From positions 62,001 through 126,000 of the forward strand of contig NZ_BAAAUV010000018.1 of assembly GCF_039534125.1 (NCBI RefSeq): a stretch of DNA of 64,000 nt. Direction: 5' to 3'. Below, in pieces: positions 1 through 6,876 of the stretch (positions within the stretch are counted from its first letter, which is position 1; each line of letters starts with the position of its first letter). A model generated the notes under the pieces. That model searched no databases. It saw nothing but the letters and a program-made list of their open reading frames with translations, and had not been told where the DNA came from. Origin of the DNA: Actinocorallia longicatena. Lineage in GTDB: Bacteria; Actinomycetota; Actinomycetes; Streptosporangiales; Streptosporangiaceae. Both the position numbers and the translations under genes were made by a program.

Positions 1-47
1 TCGCGGGGAAGGTCGTGGGTCGGGCACGATGCGACCGTTCGGGCTCG

Positions 48-365
48 TCAGAGGTAGAGGCCGGTGCCGTGTTCGGGACGTTCGTTGGCGACGGCGTGGA
101 GGTCGCGTTCGCGCATGACGAGGTAGGTGGCGCCCTGGAGTTCGACCTCCAGCTGGTCTGCGGGGTGGAAGAGGACGCGGTCGCCCGTCTTGACCATGCG
201 GACGGTGTGGCCGGTGCCGCAGACCTCGCCCCAGGCGAGGCGGTTGGACTGGTCGGCGGTGACGGGGATGACGATGCCGGAGCTGGACGTGCGCTCCCCG
301 TCCTTGTCGGCTTTGATCATGACGCGGTCGTGCAGCATCTGCACTTCGAACTTGGGCTCCGGCAC
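48..365 (-). CDS. GroES-family (Cpn10-like) small protein
   Basis: A 105-residue protein with the GroES beta-barrel pattern: LHDRVMIKAD near residue 11, then SSSGIVIP (mobile-loop region), GEVCGTG and KTGDRVLFHP. GroES normally caps GroEL; no groEL lies in the window, so this looks like the stand-alone GroES paralogue seen in actinobacteria rather than the main groES. The start is GTG at 365; no strong ribosome binding site is visible, and an internal ATG at residue 10 would still keep the whole domain. It sits 23 bases downstream of the trypsin-like gene on the same strand. Family call is firm, client or partner unknown. Confidence 0.8.
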   Translation of the reverse strand: MPEPKFEVQMLHDRVMIKADKDGERTSSSGIVIPVTADQSNRLAWGEVCGTGHTVRMVKTGDRVLFHPADQLEVELQGATYLVMRERDLHAVANERPEHGTGLYL

Positions 366-388
366 GTCGCTGATTCTATCGGGACTTG

Positions 389-1213
389 CTAGAGCTGCTT
401 CTTGATCAGGTCGAGGAAGGAGGAGACGCGGGCGTAGACGCCGGGGTAGCCGGGCTGGGCGCAGCCCTTGGCCCAGCTGGTCAGGCCGACGACGCGCGGT
501 TCCCAGCGGTCCTCGAGCTGGCCCTGGATGCGGACCTTCTTCTTGACCTGGACGACCAGAGGGCCGCCGCTGTCGAACCGGCAGGTGTCGGCCTTGGGGG
601 AGCCGGCGCAGGTCATGTTCGGTTCCAGGGCGCGGCCGTAGGCGCGGGCGCAGTCGCCCTGGCTCACCAGCGGGACGGTCGCCTTACGCAGCCTGACGTC
701 GCCGACCCTGAGCCGCTTGGTCTCGCCCCAGCCCAGCACGTAGCCGCTCTTGCCGGTGACGGAGCCGAGCTTCACCGGCTTGATCTTCACCTTCTTGGCC
801 AGGGTGAGGACGGCGACGTCGTTGCGTTCGGTCTCGAGGCCGTTCAGGTCGCCCTCGCGGAAGGCCGGGTTGATCCAGATCTTCTTGACCTTGACCGTGG
901 TGCCGCCCTTCTTCCTGCCGAGGTCGGACCTGCCGAACGTCACCCGGAGGGAGCCGATCAGGAAGCGGACCTGCTTGGCGCAGTGCGCGGCGGTGAGGAC
1001 CTTGTCGGCCTTGATGAGGACGCCGCCGCAGAAGTGCCCGGACGGCCGGACGAAGACGACCGGGGAGGTCAGCGCCGCCATCCACGGGTAGCTCTTGGCG
1101 CTGACGGCATGGCCGCCGATGATCGCCTGCGCGGGGGAGGGGGCCAGGACCGCGGCACCGAGGAGGACGGCGCCCGCGGCCGAGCTGAGGATCTTGTGGG
1201 GGGTGGGTCGCAT
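389..1213 (-). CDS. Secreted trypsin-like serine protease (S1) with Gly193-to-Phe change
   Basis: A 274-residue protein with a Sec signal peptide (about residues 1-30, ending PSPAQA) followed directly by IIGG, the mature trypsin N-terminus. The His motif LTAAHC, the Asp in NDVAVL and the Ser in FDSGGPL are present, and the Asp of ADTC matches the trypsin S1-pocket Asp189, which suggests Arg/Lys preference. The motif normally reads GDSGG; here it is FDSGG, so Gly193, whose backbone NH forms the oxyanion hole, is Phe. Six Cys residues could form disulfides. Known family: secreted or extracytoplasmic peptidase. Reduced or restricted activity is an inference. Confidence 0.85.
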   Translation of the reverse strand: MRPTPHKILSSAAGAVLLGAAVLAPSPAQAIIGGHAVSAKSYPWMAALTSPVVFVRPSGHFCGGVLIKADKVLTAAHCAKQVRFLIGSLRVTFGRSDLGRKKGGTTVKVKKIWINPAFREGDLNGLETERNDVAVLTLAKKVKIKPVKLGSVTGKSGYVLGWGETKRLRVGDVRLRKATVPLVSQGDCARAYGRALEPNMTCAGSPKADTCRFDSGGPLVVQVKKKVRIQGQLEDRWEPRVVGLTSWAKGCAQPGYPGVYARVSSFLDLIKKQL

Positions 1214-1217
1214 TCGC

Positions 1218-1976
1218 TTAGTCGTACCGTCTGCCGGTGCGCGAGGACAACCGCCCGGAGAGATTCTTCGGGATGAACTTCGCCACCCCGACGAGCGCCT
1301 TGTAACGGACGTCGGGGACGGAGACCCGGACGCCCCGCTTCAGATCCCTGAGAGCGGTCGCGACGACGTCGTCGGCGTTCAGCCAGAAGGCGTCGGGGAC
1401 CTTGGAGGTCTCCATGCGGGCCCGCTCGTGGAACTCGGTGCGCACGAAGCCGGGGCACAGCGCCAGGACGGAGATGTCCGGCTCGCCGAGATCCTGGGCG
1501 ATGCCCTCGGTGAAGGAGACCACCCAGGCCTTGGACGCCGAGTAGGTGCCGCGGGCGAAGAACGCGGCCACGGAGGCGACGTTGATGATCGCGCCCTTCC
1601 CGCGCTCGCGCATTCCGGGCAGGACCGCCGAGGTCAGGCGCAATACGGCCTCGCAGTGCACCTTCAGCATCCGCAGCTCGTCCTCGACGGGCACGTCGAG
1701 GTAGGTGCCCCGGTTGCCGAAGCCGGCGTTGTTCACCAGCAGGTCGACCCCCGCCCGCAGCCGGTCCTCGACCAGGGCGATCCCGGCGTCCTCGGCGAGG
1801 TCGGCCCGCAGGACCTCGACCTCCACGCCGAACTGCTTGCCGAGCGTCTCGGCCGTCTCGGCGAGGCGCTGCTCGTCGCGGGCGACGAGGACGAGGTCGA
1901 GACCGTCCTTGGCGAGACGGCGCGCGAAGGCGGCACCGATGCCCGCCGTGGCTCCTGTGATCAGTGCGGTCGGCAT
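1218..1976 (-). CDS. Short-chain dehydrogenase/reductase (classical SDR)
   Basis: A 252-residue classical SDR. The Rossmann motif TGATAGIG is near residue 7, NNAG near 86, and the catalytic Ser with YSASK follows near 150. The start at 1976 (ATG) gives the expected length; the frame is open further upstream but that is non-homologous sequence overlapping the next gene. It begins 5 bases after the monooxygenase gene, so the two are probably co-transcribed. A plausible joint role is oxidation of an alcohol to a ketone followed by Baeyer-Villiger oxygenation. Substrate is not predictable from sequence. Confidence 0.85.
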   Translation of the reverse strand: MPTALITGATAGIGAAFARRLAKDGLDLVLVARDEQRLAETAETLGKQFGVEVEVLRADLAEDAGIALVEDRLRAGVDLLVNNAGFGNRGTYLDVPVEDELRMLKVHCEAVLRLTSAVLPGMRERGKGAIINVASVAAFFARGTYSASKAWVVSFTEGIAQDLGEPDISVLALCPGFVRTEFHERARMETSKVPDAFWLNADDVVATALRDLKRGVRVSVPDVRYKALVGVAKFIPKNLSGRLSSRTGRRYD

Positions 1977-1981
1977 GGTGC

Positions 1982-3466
1982 CTACCCTACGGAAAAGTCC
2001 CTCGGATCGGGTCGCCGGGTCGCCCGGCGGTAGGCGAAGGTGTAGCCCGGCCAGTTGTTGACGTGCTTGCCGTCGGCGGTCTGGTACCAGCTCGTGCAGC
2101 CGGTGTTCCAGACCGTGGTGCGCATGCGCCGCCGGACCTCGTCGTTGAAGGCGTTCTGGACGTCCTTCCTGACCTCGAGCGTGTGCCCGGACCGGATGCA
2201 CGCCATGACATAGCTGAACTGGCTCTCGAGCATGTAGATGATCGAGTTGTGGCCGAGGTTGGTGTTGGGGCCGTAGAGCAGGTACAGGTTCGGGAAGCCG
2301 TGGACGGTGATGCCGAGGTGGGCCTGGGCGCCGTCGCGCCACTCCTCGGACAGCTCGCGCCCGTTCCTGCCGTGCACGGCCATCGGTGCGAGGAACTCCG
2401 TCGACCGGAAACCGGTGCCGAGGATCAGGGTGTCGGCCGTCCTGACCCGGCCGTCCTCGGTGACGACCGCGTTCTGTCGTACCTCTTTGATGGGATCGGT
2501 GACGAGGGCGACGTTCGGGCGCTGGAGCGCCGGATAGTAGTCATCGGAGATCAGGACGCGTTTGCAGCCGAGAGGGTGGTCGGGATGGAGCTTCGCGCGC
2601 AGGGCGCGGTCGGGCACCGCCTGCTTCAGGGTGCGGCGGAAGGAGGCCTCCATCGTCTTCAGGGCGGGCGGATAGGTGACGAAGCCGAGAGCCCTTGACT
2701 CGAAGAACAGATAGGTGCGCAGCCGGTCGAGGTCGTGCAGGGCGGGGACCCTCCCCAGCAGGCGCCGGGTGACCGCGCCGTAGACCCGGTCGGGCTTGGG
2801 GATCACGTACGGGGCGGTGCGCTGGTAGACGGTCAGCTCGGCGGCCTGCTCGGCGACGTGCGGCACGAACTGGATCGCGCTCGCTCCGGTGCCGATGACC
2901 GCGACCCTCCGGCCCGTCAGATCGTGGGAGTGGTCCCAGCGGGCGCTGTGGAAGACGGTGCCGCCGAAGGTCTCCAGGCCCGGGATCGAGGGGATCGACG
3001 GGCGGTTGAGCTGGCCGCACGCCGAGACCAGGACGTCGGCCTCGATGATCTCGTCCCCGTCCCTGTTCTCCCGGCCCCCGTTCTCCTCAGCCCCGTTCTC
3101 CCGGTCCTCTTTCGCGGTGACGCTCAGCCGCCAGCGGCCGTCGAGGAAACGGGCCTCGGTCACCTCGGTGTCCAGGCGAAGGTGCGGGGCGAGGCCGTAG
3201 GCGTCCACGCAGTGCTCGAGGTAGGCGAGGATCTCGGGCTGTTCGGCGAAGCGCCGCGTCCAGTCGGTCTTGCGCTCGAAGGAGAAGGAGTACAGATGAG
3301 ACGGCACGTCGCAGGCGGCGCCGGGATAGACGTTGTCCCGCCAGGTGCCGCCGATCCCGCCGGCCTTCTCCAGGACGACGAACGGGATGCCCGCCTGCTT
3401 CAGCAGGATTCCCAGGCCGATCCCGCCGAAGCCCGCTCCGATGATCGCCACGCGAAAAGTGCTCAC
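1982..3466 (-). CDS. Flavin-containing Baeyer-Villiger monooxygenase, type I
   Basis: A 494-residue flavoprotein. The N-terminal FAD site is GAGFGGIG (about residues 11-18). The type I Baeyer-Villiger fingerprint FxGxxxHxxxW is complete (Phe-Gly-Gly-Thr-Val-Phe-His-Ser-Ala-Arg-Trp), and the second Rossmann motif GTGASA binds NADPH. Such enzymes insert one oxygen of O2 beside a ketone to give an ester or lactone. A Glu/Asn/Arg-rich insert near residue 120 (NGAEENGGRENRDG) looks like a surface loop. Start is GTG at 3466. The downstream SDR gene supports a ketone/alcohol pathway. Substrate unknown. Confidence 0.88.
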   Translation of the reverse strand: MSTFRVAIIGAGFGGIGLGILLKQAGIPFVVLEKAGGIGGTWRDNVYPGAACDVPSHLYSFSFERKTDWTRRFAEQPEILAYLEHCVDAYGLAPHLRLDTEVTEARFLDGRWRLSVTAKEDRENGAEENGGRENRDGDEIIEADVLVSACGQLNRPSIPSIPGLETFGGTVFHSARWDHSHDLTGRRVAVIGTGASAIQFVPHVAEQAAELTVYQRTAPYVIPKPDRVYGAVTRRLLGRVPALHDLDRLRTYLFFESRALGFVTYPPALKTMEASFRRTLKQAVPDRALRAKLHPDHPLGCKRVLISDDYYPALQRPNVALVTDPIKEVRQNAVVTEDGRVRTADTLILGTGFRSTEFLAPMAVHGRNGRELSEEWRDGAQAHLGITVHGFPNLYLLYGPNTNLGHNSIIYMLESQFSYVMACIRSGHTLEVRKDVQNAFNDEVRRRMRTTVWNTGCTSWYQTADGKHVNNWPGYTFAYRRATRRPDPRDFSVG

Positions 3467-3531
3467 TTACGCATCTTGTGACGTTCGTGCGGTCGCGTCC
3501 AGGGCCCGGTGTCCCGGAAGGTACGGCCGGT

Positions 3532-4479
3532 TCAGGTGTCGGTGAAGTGGCGGGGGACCATGACGCGCAGGGCGTTCGGGAGTAGCCGGACCCGGAACGG
3601 GGTGCTGGTGCGCAGTTCACCGTCCACGTCGACGGGCATCGGCGGGTCGGTGGCGACCTCGACCTCGTCGGTGGTGAGGAAGGAGGGCTCGGCGAGGGTG
3701 CGCCGGTGGCCGGTGAGAACGTGGCGGGCGGTGGCCGAAAGCAGCCGGATCCGGGCGGGGCCGCCGAGCCGGTAGATCGCGAGAAGGCGGTCGTCGGGGC
3801 TGGCGTCGCGGGCGATCGGGCGGCCGCTGTGGTGGCTGCCGTTGGCCACGTTCAGCTGGTGGGTCACCATGGCGTGGCGTTCGCCGCCGATCGTCACGGT
3901 CGCGGAGAAGGGGTCGTGCCGCGGCAGCCGCCGCAGGGCGGTGAGGAAGTAGGCGGCGCGGCCGAGATGGCGCTTCAGCCGGTGCGGGACCGTCCCGGCG
4001 ACCCGGACCGACAGGCCGAGGCTGACCATGTTGGCGAAGATCTCGGCCGGCCCGCCGTCCTCGGGGTCGAGCTCGCCCAGGTCGACGTCCGCGACCTTGC
4101 CCTCGGCGATCACGGAGACGGCCCCGGCGAGGTCGAGCGGAAGGAGCAGCCCCCGGGCGAAGTTGTTGGTGGTGCCGAGCGGGAGGAGGCCGAGCACGAC
4201 GTCGCGGTGGACGAGGTGACGGACGGCCTCCTTGAGGGTGCCGTCACCGCCGCCGACGATCACGAGGTCGGGTTCTGCGGCCAGAACCTCCGTGAAGACC
4301 CGCGGCAGCGTGTGCGGATCGTCGACCGGATGCAGCGAGGAGAAGGTGAACCCGGCGTCCCCGAGAAGCCTCAGCGCCTCGGGATAGCGTCTGCGTCCAC
4401 GCCGTGACCTGGTGTTGACGATCAGGACCGCGCGACGTTCCCGGCGGATCGCGGCGTCGACGTCTGCCTTGCTCCGCAC
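3532..4479 (-). CDS. Diacylglycerol/lipid kinase family protein (DAGK catalytic domain)
   Basis: A 315-residue protein with the DAGK/sphingosine-kinase/NAD-kinase fold. It opens with VLIVNTRSRRGRR, carries the nucleotide-binding GGGDGTLKEAVRHL near residue 77 and then LGLLPLGTTNNFARGL, the conserved GT(T/A)N(D/N)FAR element. The family phosphorylates lipid substrates such as diacylglycerol at the membrane. The GTG start at 4479 faces the secreted esterase-fold gene across a short divergent gap of about 90 bases, so the two may share a promoter region. The exact lipid is not determined by the sequence. Confidence 0.85.
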   Translation of the reverse strand: MRSKADVDAAIRRERRAVLIVNTRSRRGRRRYPEALRLLGDAGFTFSSLHPVDDPHTLPRVFTEVLAAEPDLVIVGGGDGTLKEAVRHLVHRDVVLGLLPLGTTNNFARGLLLPLDLAGAVSVIAEGKVADVDLGELDPEDGGPAEIFANMVSLGLSVRVAGTVPHRLKRHLGRAAYFLTALRRLPRHDPFSATVTIGGERHAMVTHQLNVANGSHHSGRPIARDASPDDRLLAIYRLGGPARIRLLSATARHVLTGHRRTLAEPSFLTTDEVEVATDPPMPVDVDGELRTSTPFRVRLLPNALRVMVPRHFTDT

Positions 4480-4571
4480 GGTTTACATCCTATATGTGCT
4501 GCTCGATGGGTGCGTCCGCATCGCCGGTGGGAACAATCCGTAATCCAGGCGCGAGAACTGAAGAGGCGGCG

Positions 4572-5567
4572 ATGCGGCGAGCTGCGTGGCTCGGGGTGGG
4601 GGCGGCGACGGTCCTCGTCTCGGCGCTCGCGGTCACCATCGCCCCGGGCGGTCCCGCCCGCGCGCAGGCCCCGGCGGCCGACGACGGCGCGCACGTGGTG
4701 GGGGAGCGGCGGCTCGGCGCCAGGATGCTCGACCTCACGATCTCCTCGCCGGCCCTCGACCACGAGCAGCGCGTGCGGCTGCTGCTCCCGGCCGGCTGGA
4801 AGCGCGACGCGGACCGCACCTGGCCGACCCTGTGGCTGCTGCACGGGGCGTTCGGCGACCACGCCACCTGGACGGCCGAAACGGAGATCGAGAAGCTGAC
4901 CGAGAAGCTGGGCGTCATCGTCGTCATGCCCGACGGAGGGGCCTGCGCGTCCTACTCCGACTGGTGGAACGGGGGGACCGGCGGCAGGCCGCGCTGGGAG
5001 ACCTTCCACCTCACCGAGCTGCTCCAGATCCTGGAGCGCGGCTACCGGGCCGGCGGGGAGAGGTCGGTCGCGGGCGTCGCGGGCGGCGGGTTCGGCGCGC
5101 TGTCCTACGCGGCCAGGCACCGCGGCCTGTTCCGCGCCGCCGCGTCCTTCAGCGGGACCGCGCACATCCTCCACGAGATCCCCGGCGCCCTCGACGCCCT
5201 CGACCTGCGGCAGCTCACGATGGCCGTGGCGTGCCCGGGGGTCGACTGGCGGGTCGTGTGGGGCCATCCGCACGCCCAGCGGCCGATCTGGCGCCAGCAC
5301 AATCCGTACGACCTGGTCACCCAGCTGACCGGTGTCCGCCTCTACGTGTCGGCGGGCACCGGCGAGCCCGGCCCGCTCGACCCCCCGCGCACCGCGCCGA
5401 GCGCCTCCGAGCGCGTCGTCCACCAGACCAACGCGATGTACGTGGAGAAGCTGCGGAAGCTCGCGGTCCCGGCGGCCAGCCACTTCTATGACGGCACCCC
5501 GGCATGGCCGTACTGGCGCCGCGAACTGTCAGCCGCCCTCCCCGTCCTCCTGGCCGACCTGCTCTGA
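4572..5567 (+). CDS. Secreted esterase/antigen-85-fold protein lacking catalytic Ser and His
   Basis: A 331-residue alpha/beta hydrolase of the Esterase family (antigen 85/EstA type). The ATG at 4572 follows a GAAGAGG ribosome binding site and begins a signal peptide (MRRAAWLG to about residue 30). Family landmarks are clear: LWLLHGAFGDHATW, VVMPDGG, and the C-terminal WPYW. The nucleophile elbow, normally G-L-S-M-G-G, reads GVAGGG, so the Ser is Ala. The catalytic His segment, normally GTHSWPYW, reads GTPAWPYW, so the His is Pro. A non-catalytic, MPT51-like binding role is therefore inferred. An upstream in-frame ATG exists but would bury the signal peptide. Confidence 0.8.
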   Translation: MRRAAWLGVGAATVLVSALAVTIAPGGPARAQAPAADDGAHVVGERRLGARMLDLTISSPALDHEQRVRLLLPAGWKRDADRTWPTLWLLHGAFGDHATWTAETEIEKLTEKLGVIVVMPDGGACASYSDWWNGGTGGRPRWETFHLTELLQILERGYRAGGERSVAGVAGGGFGALSYAARHRGLFRAAASFSGTAHILHEIPGALDALDLRQLTMAVACPGVDWRVVWGHPHAQRPIWRQHNPYDLVTQLTGVRLYVSAGTGEPGPLDPPRTAPSASERVVHQTNAMYVEKLRKLAVPAASHFYDGTPAWPYWRRELSAALPVLLADLL

Positions 5568-5579
5568 CCCGTCCCCGCT

Positions 5580-5689
5580 CCGATCCGGCCTGTCCTGACC
5601 CGCCTCGCCCCGCCCCGATCCGGCCTGCTCTGCCCCGCCTCGCCCCGCCACGCGCCGATCCGGCCCGTCCTGGTCCGGCCCGCCCTGAT
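5580..5689. repeat. Imperfect 35-base tandem repeat between convergent genes
   Basis: Two adjacent 35-base units (5580-5614 and 5615-5649) that differ at only a few positions, each starting CCGATCCGGCC and ending CGCCCCGCC, followed after 5 bases by a third, more diverged unit from 5655 and a degenerate tail to about 5715. The stretch lies in the 157-base gap between the converging esterase-fold and VWA genes. No spacer sequence separates the first two units, so this is not a CRISPR array. Role unknown; slippage product or transcription end are possible. Confidence 0.7.
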
Positions 5690-5724
5690 CGGGCCTGCGC
5701 TGATCCGTGCGGACGGGCCGCGGC

Positions 5725-6876
5725 TCAGCCGGGGATGAAGGGGGCGAGGTCGCGGCGTTCCAGTGCGGCCGCCATGAGATCGGGGAACGCGGCGGGGGTG
5801 CAGGCGAAGGCCGGGATTCCGAGTGCGGCCAGAGCCGCGGCGTTCTCGTGGTCGTAGGCGGGCGCGCCGTCGTCCGACAGCGCCAGCAGCACGATGACCA
5901 GCACTCCGGATCGGGCCAGCGCGGCGGCCCTGCGCAGCATGTCCTCCCGGTCCCCGCCCTCGAACAGATCGCTGACCAGCACGAGCACGGTCTCGGACGG
6001 CCGGGTGATCAGTCCCTGGGCGTAGGCGAGGGCCCGGTTGACGTCCGTGCCGCCGCCGAGCTGGGTGCCGAAGAGCACCTCGACCGGGTCGTGCAGGAGC
6101 CCCGTCAGATCGGCGACCTCGGTGTCGAACGCCACGAAGGAGGTCCGCAGCGAGGCCATCGAGCCGAGCACGGCCCCGAAGACCCCGGCGTAGACCACGG
6201 ACGCGGCCATCGACCCGCTCTGGTCGACGCAGAGCACCACGTCGCGGCGCACCCCCCGCTGCTTCCGCCCGAATCCCGCGAGCCGCTCCGGCACGACGGT
6301 CCGCTGCTCGGGCAGATAGTGCCTGAGGTTGCCGCGGACGGTCCGGTCCCAGTCGACCTCGGCGGGCCGCCGGGGCCGTCCCGCCCGGGCCGTCCGGTCC
6401 AGCGCTCCCCGCACCATCGACCGGGTCCGCTCCTCCAGCCGCGCCTCGATCTCCGCGACGACCTCGCGCACGACGGCCCGCGCCGACTCCCTGGCCCGGT
6501 CCGGCAGCACCGCGTTGAGGGACAGCAGGGTCGCGACGAGATGGACGTCGGGTTCCACGGCGTCGAGGAGCTCGGGTTCGGCCAGCAGCCGTCCGAGATC
6601 CAGGCGCTCCACGGCGTCCCGCTGCATCACCGCGACCACCGGCGAGGGGAAGAACGCCCGCACGTCGCCGAGCCACCGCGCCACCTGGGGCGCCGAGGCC
6701 TGCAGGCCACCGCGCCGCCCCCTGCCTCCGCCGCCGTAGAGCGCCTCGAGGACCCCGTCGATCTGGCCGTCGCGTCCCGCGGGCCCGCCGCGCTCACCGG
6801 CGTCGGCCTCGGCGCCGAGCACCAGCCGCCACCGCCGGTCGTTCTCCGCGCGTCCCGCTCCGCTCTCCTCGGTCAT
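5725..6876 (-). CDS. VWA (MIDAS) domain protein of the MoxR/DUF5682 block, YehP-like
   Basis: A 383-residue protein. The C-terminal half is a von Willebrand A domain with a full metal-ion-dependent adhesion site: DQSGSM, the Thr of GGGTDVNRAL and the Asp of LVSDLFEG. The N-terminal half is helical and charged, as in VWA partners of MoxR ATPases. The ATG at 6876 overlaps the stop of the DUF5682 gene by 4 bases (ATGA), showing translational coupling. It is the last gene of the five-gene block. In E. coli the corresponding set is yehL/yehM/yehP/yehQ. The role is inferred as a metal-dependent binding subunit for MoxR-driven remodelling. Confidence 0.85.
   Translation of the reverse strand: MTEESGAGRAENDRRWRLVLGAEADAGERGGPAGRDGQIDGVLEALYGGGGRGRRGGLQASAPQVARWLGDVRAFFPSPVVAVMQRDAVERLDLGRLLAEPELLDAVEPDVHLVATLLSLNAVLPDRARESARAVVREVVAEIEARLEERTRSMVRGALDRTARAGRPRRPAEVDWDRTVRGNLRHYLPEQRTVVPERLAGFGRKQRGVRRDVVLCVDQSGSMAASVVYAGVFGAVLGSMASLRTSFVAFDTEVADLTGLLHDPVEVLFGTQLGGGTDVNRALAYAQGLITRPSETVLVLVSDLFEGGDREDMLRRAAALARSGVLVIVLLALSDDGAPAYDHENAAALAALGIPAFACTPAAFPDLMAAALERRDLAPFIPG

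Noticed and set aside
5580..5689. Possible CRISPR array
   Set aside because: Units are directly adjacent, lack unique spacers and no cas genes occur nearby.
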